A DNA stretch of 64,000 bases from Oreocharis arfaki (GCA_013398015.1 VZRR01013400.1:690333-754332), one strand, 5' to 3'. Shown: positions 13,425 to 28,011, counted from the stretch's first letter. The notes: generated from the letters alone by a model not told the origin. Program-made: numbers and translations.

Positions 13425-16400
13425 CCCCATATCCATCCCAGTGTCTGGAAATGAGGCAAGCATTAGGTTAGAAGGCTGAACAACTAAGCAGATGTGAATA
13501 AAAATCAATGATAAACTCAGTGCTCAGGAGCATGGAATGAATCTAAAATGGTACATTAGCAAATTTAGACCAAATTAAGAAAGAATTTGCAACCTTTCCA
13601 AAATGATGGTGCACATCAAAGAGGAAGTTGCCCTTTTGGAAAGGAAAAATATATTCTTAGAAGGCTGTTGGGGAACATTTTAAAGGCAAGGTATTTTAAT
13701 CCAAATTTTAAACAACAATATATTTGTGTTTCTTTTGGCATTTACTTTGAACTCTGATGGAAACATTGCCCCTCCTAACTGATGCAGTCTTTCTGCAGTC
13801 CTGATTCTTAAATAACGAGATATGTTTTAGTGATTAAGCCCTTTGTGTGAAACACTGGATGGTGGTCTCAAAGAGGAAAAGTGCGTAGATTTGCAGTAAC
13901 CTGCTGTACTATAGAGCTTCCCAGTAGGATTTGACAAGCTTTTCTTTATTATATTCTGGATGCAAACTAGAGTGGCTTGCATGAAATATCACCTTAAAAA
14001 AAGAAATCACCTTGAAGGCTGCCATCAAGGAATAAGGAAGAAAGAGAAGGCAGCAGGGAAGCTCTTGCACAGTGAACAATAATCTCAGTACAAATGACTC
14101 CAGTAGTTAAAGAAAAGTCAGGGTCTCAGTGCTTTTTGAATCCTGAAATAGTCTATTATAATATTTACTTTGAATTACAATTTTTCTCTCAGAATAATAC
14201 GCAACACTTTATACCAACGCATTTGAGAGTAATATTAAACCTTACAAAGAGATTAAATAATGTAAAAATTGAAAGATTAGGATTTTTAAAACACACTTAT
14301 CCGTATCAAAGAGGATCACAATGAATTTCAAGTGGTACAACTCAGAAATTTCTTACCAAGGTAAAACATGAATTATATTGTTTAATAAAAATAATAACTT
14401 CAATTCTTTTTTTCCCCCAAGGTCATACAATACAAAGGAACTTAAGATTTGTGTGTCAAAGTACTAAAGAATATTAAGAGGTTCTAAGCATTAGATCTTG
14501 ATTTCAAGTATTTGCAAGACTTTTCTTCCTCAATGTTCAGGTTTTTGAACTGATTTAAAAGCCAAAATGACCATGAAATATTATTTTATTTTCTAGTTTG
14601 CAACCAGGCTGTCCCTAAAAAAAAAACATTGTGGTGGAAAAAGAATATTAAAAGAATACTGTATTTTGAAAATTTAAGGATAACACATAATTCACAGAAA
14701 TAACCTTCTCAAACTAACAGAAATTTGAAATCTTTGGAGGCTCTTCCAGGCTTATTTATATTTCAGCTTGTTGAGGACTGAGTTGATGATGACACATTAC
14801 ACTACAAGTAGTTCAGAAATTCCTAAAATAAAATTTCCTTAAAATACAGAACTGAAAAGTAAAAGAAAACATAGTTTATCTGGCTTCAGAATAGTGGATT
14901 GATTTTCCCATTTAAAAAACCAGGTTCTAATGTGGTTTTAATAATGTATTAGGAGACCATCCTTGTTTCACAATGCTAATTTCAGCTGAAACAAAAGAAA
15001 AATCATTTGCATCTAATCCATTATGGATCTGATCCAGAGCTTGTGAAAATCAGCCATTTAGTAAACTAGAATGGTCTTTGGGTCAGGCCATGTGTGAAGG
15101 AAGAAAATGCTTCTGACTCCAAGAAAAGTGTTTTTTTAAAAACATCCTGTAAATCTTGCAGATCTGGAGTTGGAGCAGTATGATTTACTGACACAATTTA
15201 ATTTACATGTTGGGAATGTGAAGCTGACTTATCAGATGCCAAATCACAAAATAAATAAAAAGGTGAGACTTAACAAATAACATCATAAAGCTTTATCTTA
15301 AGTCACTATATTCATGAAGTGTAAGATAGTGGCCAATAACAGATTTATGATGATTGCACGTTTCTATTTCTGCTTATTCAAAAGTTCTTTTCTGGCAATA
15401 TGATATGGCAAAATGGGTTTGCTTGGTGGGTTGCATACAATGTTTTTAGTGCATTCTACTTTCAGATGCCTACAATTATTTTAAATATATATCTATTTAT
15501 AAGGAATTCAGCATTATTCTATTACACTCTATTCATTATTCTCTGTCCACTGCTTTAATCAGCATCCTGGAAAAAGCACTTAATGTTTTTGAACACAGCA
15601 GTCATTCACCCTACTGAAGATGCAGGGAAGGATATGCCTAATTTTGATTCAGTTTAAACAGGAATGACTTACTATTTGACAATGACAAAACTGTATCAGG
15701 AAATAGTTCTGGGTATTACTCTACTCTTTATTCATGCTTATTAACTGTAAGTGAATTGAATCAAGCAATTATCCTTTCAGTGTTGGCATTAGCACCCAGG
15801 TTTTCAGAAATCTTCTCAAAGAGTCCAGAATAGAATATACCACTTGCTATTTTGGAGTTAAAAGCAGAGTAGGAAACTAACCTTCAGCATGCTGCTAACG
15901 AAACAGAGTGGGATTGAAAGTGTTGTAATAAAATTGCCAAAGGGAGTAAGTTCTCAGGGCAAATCAGGCACTGTTCAAATACTAAATCTTGTTTTGCATT
16001 CCAGCAAGCAGAAAAAAAGGGAGATGCAACAAAGAAAACAGACATCATCTTAGATTAGTCCAACGTAAATGAAAGAAAGAAAGCAAGCTGAAAATTGTAG
16101 AAGAGTTGATTTCACTACATGTTTATGTTAATAGGGTATTTGACTTTTGAATGCTTCATAAACCTTGTTATGTTCAGTGCTATTTGAGGTAGTAAAACAG
16201 CTGGAACTCTGCCAGAAGCTTTAATTGGAATCAGCTTAGCAGGAACTGACAAGGTTTCCTAGTGTTTAGTTTCAACCTTATAATAAAAATGCAAAATTAT
16301 GTGCTATGTATTTTCTGCTCCTCTTTGGTGCACGCCCATAAAGGTGAGACATAGCTGTGCTAGAAAATAGAATTATTTTTTCTCACATGCCTCAGGCCAG

Positions 16401-19400
16401 TGCTTTAAGAGGGCAGTGTGAGTAGTGTCACTTATAATTAGATGTTTCTTCACAAAGGAGGCTGCAGAGACTCACCATAGAGCTCTCCTTTTTTTGTACA
16501 TCTTGGTTATTGATTAGGCCAGTGTGTCAGATGGCCACAATAACACCAGAGGTGTTAGCAGTATATGACTAGGGAATGGGATCAGAGGGCATCACCAAAG
16601 AAACATCAGAGCAGCAGTCTGATTACACTCTTCATCTAACAATAAATTAGAGGGCTGCAGACCAAGGCATCTTGCCATACCGAAGGAAGGGATTATTGTT
16701 TTGTGGAGCCAGCCCTGCAGGCTTGTCCATACGGAGGAATGTGAAAGACAAAATTTTGTCCCAGGGAACAACTGCACTGTTCGAGCCTATGAAACTGATT
16801 AGAAGGTTTGATTCAGGACTATTAAAAATACGATTATTCATTCATTATCTATAGCTACAAATTAATAGATTAAAAAATCTTTCTCCCTTCAGATTGTCTG
16901 CATGATCTCTAGGAATTCTATACTTGATAAATGTAGGTCATACAGATATGTTACAAATATAGATAAATGACTTTCACCAAGGTTGTTAAGACAGGATTGA
17001 ATCCCAGGATAATGTTACATTGTCAAGAGGCCAAAAGTAGTCAAGAAAGTCATGTCTGGAAAACATAGCTTTCAGAGTTTTAATAGAAAATCTGCACCTT
17101 GGGAAACTTCTAGTTCACAGAAAATACCACCCACTCTGTCCATCCCCGTCACATTAAGCCATTTTTTGCAGGCTATTTAGTGTCACTACCAAACCTCACC
17201 ACAAATGCTACTGCTGCATTCGATGCAGTTCCTCATCAGCTTCAATGTTTCAATACATAAAGTGAAAGCAAAAGTAGGAAATAGCAAAAGCCATCCTTGT
17301 TTGCTATTTGCAATTACTTTAAATATCATGGCTGAGTAGCTCAAAAGCACTGACTGAGAGAAAAATAATTTTTCCAGGCCAGCAGAAGTCTTATAAACTT
17401 GCTCCCAGCCACAGGCTCAGGTTTTGCAAGGATCCATAATCTCAGACACAGAAAGGCTTTTGAGTTCTTTGGCCTGGGGGTTTAAGGGTAAGGCAGATGA
17501 TTTGACAATTTGTCACTAGCTCAGTGCTACAGTCCAACAAATACACTTGCGGTGTTACCTGTAAGAGGACACAGGTTTTGTACTGACCTAATAGAGCAGT
17601 GCTTCAGGACTTGTAGGGGCTTCCTTTGACCTGAGCTTATTTTAAGCTTGCTTTAGGTATCATAGCAATTGTCTACCAGTCAGGTGACTACTGTCTAAAT
17701 TTGCCTTAGCTTAGTTTTTCACTGTTGCATAGCACAGGGCATAATGCTAATTAATAGAGAGTAATAATAACTAGCAATTCTATGCAGACTGAACTCTTTA
17801 TGACCCTGGAATAAAAATGAGATCTGAGACAGCATAGGCATAGGAGGATACAGAGGCTTTAGGCTGTGAAAACCCATAAATCTTCATGGTCAGTCATCGC
17901 TTGCTAAAGGAATGCAACCCTGAGAGACAGGTAAATCAGTCCTAGAGTTAACAAAAAGGACAGGAGAACAAGTATATCGTGGAATTCAGAACCAAGGAAG
18001 AAAGTGAGAGAGAGCGCATTCTGGTAGATAATGTAAAAAACTTAGTGCCAAGAGGACAGAAAATTGAGAACAGAGGTAACCCCAATCCATAGTTGTGGAT
18101 TGTTTCCACAATCATCCTGTCGGAGATTGGCCTGCAGAGGAGTCATCGTACCTCTCTCCCTGATTCTCTTTGAGTAAGCCAGTGGGGCACTGGAAAGCGA
18201 ACACAGAGAAAAGGTACTTTTTATGTTCAAAATGTGTAGCAGTATGATTAAGGAATTTTTCCAGTAACAATAAGGTAATTCAGACTATGACTTTCTGTTT
18301 AATTACAACTGCAATAATAACTGTTTATTGTGTTTGATTAGGCTGTTAAGACTTTAATTAAACTAACAATACATTTTGATTCTGCATATAAGTTATGGTT
18401 CCTTTTTTTGCCCAGAACAACATTTTGAATGTAAGAATGAATACCACATGTATGCACCTTGATTTCTCTGGAGAAGTACATGAGCCTGTGGAAAAGCAAA
18501 AATAAAGGCTGTATTTGAAAACTGGTAAGAACTTATGGCTATATATTCATGATACCTTTGATGGTAAAGATCATCCACTGGCTATCCCAGATGCTGTTCA
18601 GTTCAATCTCATACTTGTTATGATTGATAATTTTACATGTTTAGTTGTTTCTCAGGAATCTCACCCTGCAGGAAAGTAAAGTGAAAGTAAAGTGGTAAAG
18701 TACTCCCATCTCCCCCAAAGTTAGAAAAAACTTTCCCCGGTAATCTTCTACCAAAATTCTGTTCTGAGTGATTACTGAAGCTCCACAAAGAGAAAAAAAC
18801 CCAAAGATTTAGTTTTCTCTTTGCAGCTTCCAACAGATGTCCTGACAGACTTTGATGGTAAGAAAAGGTTGTAAGAAATCAAGATTCACCAGCCCTTGTA
18901 ATCCTTGCATGAGGTTGGTGAGCAAGCAGCAATCAGAAGATAGGGTTTGTTTATGTTCTGTTTTCCTTGTTTGGTGAGGACTTTTTCCTTCCCTTTCCAA
19001 AAGGGCAGTTAAGAGTGACTGATAAAACCGGGCCCATTGGTTTTTGTTCTAGAATGCTCTGTACAGCACATGAAAGCAATCTTCAGATTGTGTTCAGCAT
19101 CTGTCTGATGGAGTTCAGTATTTTTCCATGGTTATAGTCATACTTAACTCAGGAACAACTTTCTTAACTTTAAGTAGAAACAGGAAGCAGCATTCCTCTC
19201 ATCAGCATCTAATTCCATATTATATTACTTCTTTTCAGAGTCTGCAAAGATAAATGTTGTTCATAGACTTTTACCTGCAATACTATAACTGCACTGCAAT
19301 GGAAATGAAATTTTCCTTCTTAAGGTGGCAGTAAGAGTAATGATTTTAAAGACAAAAGAAGAGTTTAATTGATGACCTAAAATCATCCTCTTGCTTCAGA

Positions 19401-19796
19401 GTAACAAAGCTGAACAGTGCTGTCCAACTGAACAGCTGACAAGAGATAAGCAAAAGTCATACATCCAGCAACTCTAAGATTATCAAAAGCTGAACATCCT
19501 GTATCTACCAGTAGACAGCAGACAAGGTTGGACAACACGAAATGAATGAAAGGGAAGAAAGCAGAAAACAAATTGTAGAACAAATTTTGGCACAAGTGCA
19601 GAGGAATACATCTGAAAGGTTCTATAAAACTAGATGAAATACAGTTTGAACTCTGCATAGTTTGTATTTGCTTATTCTCTTTTCATAGGGAAAGGCAATG
19701 CACCTCCTAAATATTTCCTCTCCCTTGGTATTTTCAGAGAGTCAGGTGCGCTAAATGAAGTATATTTGAATGGTGATAAATCATCAGCAGGCACTA

Positions 19797-20197
19797 TGTC
19801 CTCATTCTGGCCAGGATAGTGTTGGTTTTTGCAGCAGCCGGGAGGGGCATGGCCAGGACCCTGCAGTTATTTTATACCACCTCACACCATGCAGAATGGG
19901 CAGAGAGGGGTTGTGTCCCTTCCAGTTTGGGCTGGTGGCAGAGTGTGTGGTTGTGTGGAGACGGGCTCCACGTGGGGAGCACTGTGTGTGAATTGTTTGC
20001 CTCTCTTGTGTGCTTTTGTTTTTAATATTGCTTTTACTGTTCATTTTCTTTTTTCTTTTCTGTTTCTAGCAAATTGGTCATATTGAAACCCATGATCTAC
20101 GCCATACCTACAATTCTCCTCTCCATCTCACTGCAGGGGAAGGGGTGTGGCAGGGAAATGAATGGGCAGCACATAGTCTGGTGTGTTTCAGAGGGAA
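19797..20197 (+). mobile_element. ERVL-like avian solo LTR, plus, 5-bp TSD
   Basis: The 5' end (TGTCC... followed by a 'ggccaggatagtgtt' motif at about 19808) is a diverged form of the conserved 5' start of bird ERVL LTRs ('ggctgggatagagtt'). The 3' part keeps the 'cccatgatc' and 'ctccatctcactg' motifs of the family. Identical pentamers CACTA flank it at 19792-19796 and 20198-20202, a proper 5-bp TSD for this class. It is about 400 bp, shorter than the related minus-strand copy at 35905-36479. The terminal CA has decayed to AA, and many substitutions show it is old. There is no internal retroviral region, so it is a solo LTR. The short frames inside (19770-20086, several frames) are not genes. 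Confidence 0.82.
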
Positions 20198-21501
20198 CAC
20201 TAGATTGCAGAACGCCATCTCTAAACCATGGCACACTATAATGTCCATCCATGGAAACACATTTGAGGGAAGCAAAAGTTTGTGAAAATGGAAAAAAAAG
20301 AAGATTCCTCCATTTATTTCAGATTTGAGTGCTATTCACAGTTAACCTTCTTTATCAAAATAGTTTTGAAGGTTCATTGCATGCATCTATGTTAAATTTG
20401 CCTAGTAAGAACCCTATCTTTGCCCCTGTGCAGACAAGTAGGTTACACAATGCACACCTGTGGTCTGATGTGTCCATCATACAAAACAATTGAATCAAGT
20501 TGTCTATCTAATGATCAAGATTAATTTGTCATATGTGCTTTGCTGATCTCTGTCTGTGCCACTGCAGCTGCTTTTGTGACACTCAGTGTTTTTACTCTGT
20601 TGCTGTTGATTACACATGGCTCTGTAGAGGCCTGAGTATCAGGACCCTAATTTTGGCATATCTTTGACTCCAGCCAAAGGTTTTTTGCTTGTTCACACTC
20701 ATAAAGCCCTAAAAAGAAGGCTATACTATTTGGATAACCAAACTGTAGCTATTTCAGCACGTGCTAGGCTACCCTCTCCCATACAATAGTGGCTTTTGGG
20801 TTGTGGTCATGGTGCAGCATCTTCATACAACCCTCCATCAGCCACTTCATATGTGCCATGCACAAAAAAAGCCAGCTCATTTTTTTCTTGTTATTCTTGT
20901 TAAATCAATCCCATCATGTTTAAACTGACCACTTTTTATGCAAATAAAAAGGGAGCTGAAACATTTCTAAAGGTAGTAAATATTTGAGTAGGTGATATCT
21001 TTCACAAATATTAAAGCATGGTAAACCGGTCACACAGCCGATGTACGAGCATTTGATCTTTCTGCCACGCCCTGCAAACTGGAATGCTCTGAACTCCACT
21101 TCAGCTTCTGAGAAATGTCATGGGGAATTTTTCATAGAGCCGAGGCTTTTCTTACCAAACCCTACTTCCTGTAAACCAAGCTGACTGTTAGCAAGGTAGT
21201 CCTTATTTCTAATCAAAACATGCCTTTAAAATATTGTGACTATATAAATAGTTATATGTATGACTAGGAAAGGAGCTGTATGGGTGGCCATGTGTGTGAC
21301 AGAAATCTGATTGCTACCAGCATCCAGCACATGTTGGGTATTTATATTTTAAGCTATGAGGCTATGTCACACTAAAAAAAACCCAAAAATGTAGAAACTA
21401 TAACTTACCACAGGATTTATTTTGCTAAACAAGCACATTTAAAATGACTCAAGGTGTACTTTGAAGGGATTTCTACATTTAAAATGAGTTTGTTTTCTCA
21501 A

Positions 21502-21529
21502 GTGTGTGTATGTGTGTGTTTGTGTGTGG
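21502..21529. repeat. (GT)n microsatellite, interrupted
   Basis: GT dinucleotide run broken by single A and T changes. Confidence 0.85.
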
Positions 21530-22624
21530 AATATAGTTTACAGGCTGATACATTTTGTGACATGCAAGTTACAGGAAGGGGATTCAATGTATCATTTCAT
21601 GTATCACATAGTGCTACACATCATTTATAAGCTGGACAATCCAATTGCTGGTTCATCACTTCCAGCAGGATGAGGCAGGAAACTGCTGCCAGCTGTTGAT
21701 ACTCTGCCTTTGCTTTGAAACTCTCTGAGTACACAGAACAGCAAGAAGAAAAACTCCTTGCAATGGGAGTTTTGAGGACTGAAAGGTGATCTCTAGTCCT
21801 AAAATCTGTGATAAATTAGGAACTGATGTCGCCTGAGTGAACACGTTATTGCAGGTTGGTTAAATAAAGGAATGTAGGTTACTGAGTCCACAATAGAGAT
21901 TTTTGTGTCAGTGCTTTACAGATGGATTTTGTGACGGCATTGCTGTGCCGGAGCACGCACCTCAAACATTAAACAAATTCTTGAGATGTTTACTCCCCAT
22001 ACAACAAAAATTTTTCAGTCTGTGGTGTGATATACACTGAACCTGAGATCATCTCCCTGAATTATCACAAGCTGCAAATAGGTAGACCAGGTAACATATT
22101 GCCTTCTTTTCACACAAGAAATAATCTTTGTTAAATAGAGAATTATAACGCTACTCTTTCATAAGAATGAGGAAAGTAAAGCAGGTAGGACAGCTCTGGG
22201 TAAAAAGGAGCAGATGTGAACTGCTGGTCTTGATTCTGTTTAATCAAGTAGAGACAAGGTTCTGATAGACAGGAACAAGTCTAAAGGAAAGCTTTTTCAG
22301 GGTAGAAATATTATTGCTATTTCCTTGTCTGGACATGTAAGATAATGAAGCAAGAAAACAAAGTTGACTTTGTGTGTCAGCAAGGATTTCCTATATTACA
22401 AGGGAACCATGAAAGAGGATTTAAAACCCAATCTTTCTTTCTCCCTCTTATCACAGGGGTTGCAGAGAGACTATTTTTCTTTCTTGTCCAGGTCTACAGG
22501 GACTTTGTGGCCCTTTGCATTCTGGATGTCAGAGGTGTAAATACAAGTCACTTAAACCTGTGTCATCTTTCAAAGACGCCAGGCACTGTTCTTTTCATTA
22601 TGGTTACACACTCCTTGCAAGCAC

Positions 22625-22637
22625 TTTTTTTTTTTTT
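22625..22637. repeat. Poly-T run (13 T)
   Basis: Thirteen consecutive T; simple repeat. Confidence 0.75.
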
Positions 22638-23575
22638 GTTTCTTTGTAATTTTCTTTAGTTTGCTAAAAGACTCTATAAACAATTCATATTGCAACAGAA
22701 TGGAACTATTTTAAAATATTGCATACTTACCAGTAGTATGAATAGGTAATTTTAGTACAGTCACCTGATGCTAGGATTTTCAGAACAGCGTGGAGGATAA
22801 TTCCTTTAGAATGCCTAGAAAATCCCAGCCTGGGATCTTAGCAGCATACAGAATATATAAAGAATACAGATATGTCAGGAGCTTCTCATAATTATATATA
22901 GGCTTTATAAAGCATTTAGCTTAATCCCAGGAATTTTGAAGCTTAACTTGGTTTAAGTGGTTCAAAGACTTTGCAAAGCATAAATTGCATTCAGAAAGTA
23001 GAGGTGTTTTTTTCCACAATAATTTTCCTCCTTAGAAAATATCTTTAGTGCAGAACGAAACTTATTGAATGTCTCTCTTCTGTGTATCTTCCATTACTCC
23101 AGATAACCCTTTCCTGAAATAATCTCGTCTCTTCCCAAAGTAATTGTTATAGCCCTCTGCTGGGGTAGAATTATCTAACTTTTCCCATCAAATCTCATTA
23201 TTTTAATAGATAGAGCAGTGTCTAATTGTCTCCACACCAAGAACCCTTGCTAATCAAACATTTTTAAAACACTTGGCTGATTCTTTGATAAAGACTGAAA
23301 GAATCAGCAAATCTTTGGGAGAAGTCAGCAGGCATAACCAGTATGCCTATCTTTCAGGTTTCCATTGAGAGTTTTCCTTATCCTTCCTGCACATTGATTT
23401 TATGAGCATCCATGTGTGTCCTAAGTTATTTTGATCAACATTTGTCAGGGTGAGAAAAAAGATATAAAACTGCTCAAAAATTTACAAAAAAGTTTAGTTG
23501 TAGAATACCTCTTACTTGAACACAAGATGTCCTTGACATTTAGATTCCGTGCTCTTTCAAGATATTAGAGGCAGG

Positions 23576-23980
23576 GTTCCCAGGGAGTCCTATGTTCTAC
23601 AGTGGAGGCACAAAACTACGAATCTACAGCTGTAGGGTGGGAGTTACCTGGCACCCAGGGACTCACCACACTTACAGTGGGGTCTGGTCTGGGTGCCAGG
23701 GATTTTCCATGGTTTGTGGCAGTTTTGCCAATCGGTGGCTCCCAATCCACTTGCCATTCAGCTGACATAAAACCCAACTTAAACCTGGGGCATCCTTGTA
23801 CAGGCTCTGGCCCAGAGGCTAAAGACTTTCAGGCTCCTTTCTCAAACGAAGTCAGATACCTGTTATTTCTGATTAGGATGGATTTTCTAGCTCCAGGCAA
23901 TGCTCTGTTCTACTTCAGAGCAATAGGCAGGCGACTCTGGCAACTGCTGCTGGAAACTCATGCCCTGTGTGAATAAAAAA
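23576..23980 (+). other. Unexplained GC-richer island with 124-codon open frame and a 12-bp inverted repeat
   Basis: This block stands out from its AT-rich flanks. An open frame runs from 23602 to 23976 (124 residues, MEAQNYES at the start, ETHALCE at the end) and is followed at once by an AATAAA-type sequence. The predicted protein has no signal peptide, no clear membrane segment and no motif I recognise. It contains two similar short stretches, GSGLGARDF and GSGPEAKDF. A perfect 12-bp inverted repeat (CCTGGCACCCAG at 23647-23658, CTGGGTGCCAGG at 23689-23700) lies inside the frame with a 30-bp loop. It may be a fragment of an uncatalogued LTR or another old repeat, since an open frame ending near a poly(A) signal is what an LTR end can look like. 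A real gene is less likely: no splice context, homologue or domain is visible. Confidence 0.3.
23647..23700. repeat. Perfect 12-bp inverted repeat, 30-bp loop
   Basis: CCTGGCACCCAG at 23647-23658 is exactly the reverse complement of CTGGGTGCCAGG at 23689-23700. The arms are GC-rich, so a stem would be stable in RNA or extruded DNA. No function is known. Confidence 0.8.
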
Positions 23981-26169
23981 AGGTCAAATATCTAGGCCCA
24001 ATTTCCTCTGCTGTAAATCAGAAATCTTATTACCAGCTTACACACTTCTATTAAAGATCTGTGATCATTGGGTGAAATCTCTGCATATTATTACACTATC
24101 TTTGTTCCATGCACTATGACAAGGCCTGAGTTCAGCTCAGCAGCATGCTTCTTTAAACACTGCCAATTGTATGGTGTCTGGCACTTCTGAATTATTTCAG
24201 AATTTCTGCCTTTAAAACCTATTCCTCTCCACATTCATTAAAAAAATCCAAAAGACCAAAACAAACAAACAAAAAAAACCCCACCAGGCAGGCAAAAGCC
24301 TTAGTAACAAAAATGACAAATACATTTGGAAGTAGTGCTAATCAAACTTTAGCTTTTGAATTTTATGACTGAAGAACTTAATCTAAGAAAGAAATCCTAA
24401 GGAGGCGTGTGGGTGACTACTGCACTGGGTTTTTCATCCTGCCACATAAGTTTAAGGAAAGCTTCATTTTTTGCATGCTCTTTCTTGAACCTGCTAAATA
24501 GAAACAGCCTGCAAAGGGAATAAGTCTAACAAAACTGTAATTTGTTACTAGGATTTTCTCTAAAGATGTATTTTTTTCTTTCAGCAAGCTTATCCTGGAG
24601 CTCTTTCATCAACCAGTATTGTCACAGTTCAGCTTCACAACCTCATTTTGTAGGGCTTGTCCAATACTCTCACTTCATAATAATTTTTAAACTGGTGAAG
24701 GTTATTAGCTCAGTCTTAAAATCATAGCTGTCCAGTGCTTCACTATTATCAGTATACCTCATCCTCACAATGTCCACGTGAAACAGATAAGTAATCTGGA
24801 TCTTTATTAAGGATGGGAAAGGACACACATACGATACACACGGACCATGTAGCAAAACTCCTCAGTTAGCACTGATTTAATTGCACCCTCACAAGAAACA
24901 CCATGTAGAGCTACTTGGTTGGTCCCAGTGCAGGTGCTTTGAGTTGCAGAACCAGAAATTTATTCTGTTACCCATTAAATGTTTAACTGGTATGAAGGGT
25001 CCAGGTTTTCTGCATGCTTTGGCTCCTGAATTTAATTGGAGTGGTCTTAATTCTAACCTGTGATGTAGGCACACCTTGAAATGTGAAAAAGAAAGACTTA
25101 GCTCTACAAAGGAGGATAAGACATATAACCATTTCAGGGGAAGTTAAGCATTCACAGCCCTGTGAGGATCAGGGTCTTTCCGATCTGATCATGGTCCTAA
25201 AGGCCAAGCTGGTTTCCACCACCAATTCCTGAAGATACTGCTGCTGTCAGCAGGACATCCGAATGAGATTTTTTTCCCAGCTGTTTGGCAGAGGAATCTG
25301 TTGATGAAAGAGCTTACATGCTTTTGAAACTCTCTGATGTGACTGTTCCTGCTGCAGCTGAAAGCACCCCTAGGAATGTCTCACACCATGGCCACTTGTT
25401 AAAGAAAGCTTGCACATCTTTCCTGGCATCAGATATGGGCTGGTTTGGTGGCACGTGTATGGAGAGGAGTGTTTGATCTGAACATTTCTGCAAATAGGTA
25501 CAAACCAGCCAGTGGGAACCATAAGAAATCTGAACACATAGTTTTGCTGGGTCCACCCTCAAAATGGACTTTTATGGAATAGCAGCAGGGCAAAGAATAG
25601 AGCCTAAAATAATAATACACTTCCCCATCCCCCAAACCCCAAAGCATATCAGCTTTGATTTTTTCTGTTTACTTCAGACCCGTTTTATCTGAAGTATTTT
25701 CCCTTCTCCAAAGCAACATTTCCCTTATTGCAGTGAAACAAAACAAATGAAAGATTCGTAAAAATCGAATGGCAAAAATTTCCTTTTAAAAAAATTGTTT
25801 TCTACCTCTTGATGTAATAATTTCTCCTGATGATCTGGATTTGGTAACACTGCCAGAGGAATGACCTTGTTCAGTACTTCAATTTATGTTTTCATCTTCA
25901 AGAATTTAAGGTGGCTTATGAGCTAGGAAATGTAAAATATGAGAACACATCTTAAAGCAAATGCATTTCTTTTATGGAGTAAATAGAAAATTGCAGCTTC
26001 TTATATGGCAGAAGCCCTAAGTTATAAGAGTATAATAAAATCAAACCCGAAATATCCAGTTTTATGTTATATTTTTCTCTTGTCAGAGGGAAACCTAATA
26101 AGCACTGCACTTGGTAGAAGGCAACTAAAGGAAAAGCAAATGAAAGGGGAAAATAAGTGAGGGGTTTTG

Positions 26170-26189
26170 TTTATTTATTTATTTATTTA
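26170..26189. repeat. (TTTA)n tetranucleotide repeat
   Basis: Five TTTA units in a row. Confidence 0.85.
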
Positions 26190-28011
26190 GTGTAGTTGTG
26201 AAGACTTTCATTATTGACATTATTTTACTTGAGGGCAAAAACACTCTTCCATATGGCTAGAGAAAAGTGCCTTTCATACCTGCTCTTCAGCTCAGTGCAT
26301 CCAAAGCCAAGCACAGGAAGCCACTCAGAATACAACAGACCCTCTTCCACAGAACTTGTATTCAGAAGTATTTTTTCAAGGCATTAGGGGAAACATGGAG
26401 TGGATGTAGTGAGTCAGATCTCAGTATTCCTTTGCTGCCTATTTTTCCCGAAAACATTACTTCCTGGGGAAATCTCTGATACAGAGTGAAAACCTGTTAA
26501 AAGCACTACCCAGAAAATCAAGACTTGGACTAAAGTCAAGACTTGGTTGACCATCCTAGCTATCTATATATCTGATTTTAAGCAAGGTAAGGGGGTCATT
26601 GACAATATATGTTTATGCACCTTTCTGTATGGGGACATATGTATCTCAGCCAAATTTGTACCTTTAGATACCTTCATGATAAGTTTTCCCTTACAAGATG
26701 TGCATTTGGAATAATGTGATAAAAAGCATTTATATGCCGTAAGACAGATTGTGCATATTGAAAAATGCATTGTCTGTGACCATTTTTAAAAGGAGAAAAA
26801 TATTTCTGCTTCCCCTAAATATTGTTTTATGGAAATAGTAAGAATAAAACACATTCACGTTCTGTTGATACTCCTGGTCTTGGTGTCTCTTCCTCCCCAG
26901 TCCACTATATATTAGCCAATGTATTGAATATTTTCTGGTTTTGTTTTTGATAAATGTAAGATGTCATTTTTTGGTCTTAAAGCCAGCATTTACATTTTGG
27001 GTTGTGCTACATTCAGCAGAAATTTGGGCTGATTAGCATACCTCTAGAGTAACATATCTTTTTGTCACTAATTATAAGTTTTTTCCTAGCAATTCTGTTA
27101 CAGAAACATAAATGATAGGATCATTTTAGCATAGTATATGGAGTGGCTTTTAAAATCTTTTAAGCTAAACTCTGATTAAATTCCAGATAAATAGAATATA
27201 TTGGCCCATAGCGGACCTTGGCAAATGGAATTCTAATTTATATAATTCTACATAGAAGGCTAGTTAAGTTGCCAGAAAAGAAAAAAAACAGGACAGCAGA
27301 AATTAAGACTTTAAACTAACTTGCTAAAGCCATACTACAGAGTTTCTCTTTCTTGAGCTATATGAAAAATTGAAACCTGACTGGTCAGAAAAATACACGA
27401 ACAGAATAAGAAGGAATATTTGGTGCAAATCATTATGTTATTAAATAAGGCAGTGTTCAATAAAGAAGCCACATGCATTCGGAGGAGTTGCAAGCTTTTA
27501 AGTGATTCAATAACACTGCCTGATATAGACAGAGAGGGAATGGGTTGGGCTTTATGCTTTCATGTGAAGCAAAATGTGACGTGAGTGCTTTGGCAGCCAT
27601 CACGCTTCCTTTGACCAGCAATATTTCACTGTTGCTTAAGCAGTGCCTTTCCACTGAGAGGCAAAGCTTGAGTTCTGACTCCCTTTTAGTTAATTCCATC
27701 AGTTCTTGTGAAAGACAGGCTTTCATATACTGCCAGCTCCAGTGTGGGCATTCATCTTCCTCTCATCTACGTGTTTTCATCTCTGTCAGATGTGTAAGGT
27801 ATTTTTAAGATGCCAGTAGGTCTAATGTTGCAGAAATGCCCAGTGCTCTGTCAGGACTGAAGTTAATTTGTGTTTCAACAGCATCTCACCAAGGTGGTAG
27901 TTCTGAGGAAGAATTATATACCAGCCTTCTCTTCCTCTCTTCTTGCTTTGTTTCATAGCAGTAATGACTGTGTTCCCTGGGGCGGATCTGACAAAAGAGC
28001 TAAGGGAGTTA

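Larger units (their letters stand above)
11075..19791. other. AT-rich non-coding sequence, no gene seen
   Basis: No coding exon, RNA gene or recognised repeat was found. The stretch from about 14330 to 16590 has no open frame above 60 codons on either strand. Simple repeats are an (ATTAAT)n run at 12440-12469, a TTTA run at 12788-12807 and a 16-base T run at 13409-13424. The block at about 18230-18380 is evenly AT-rich with homeodomain-like TAATTA/ATTAAA cores and has the look of a conserved non-coding element, but this is only an impression. Confidence 0.55.

Noticed and set aside
19770..20086. Four overlapping frames on both strands
   Set aside because: All lie in or across the ERVL-like solo LTR at 19797-20197.
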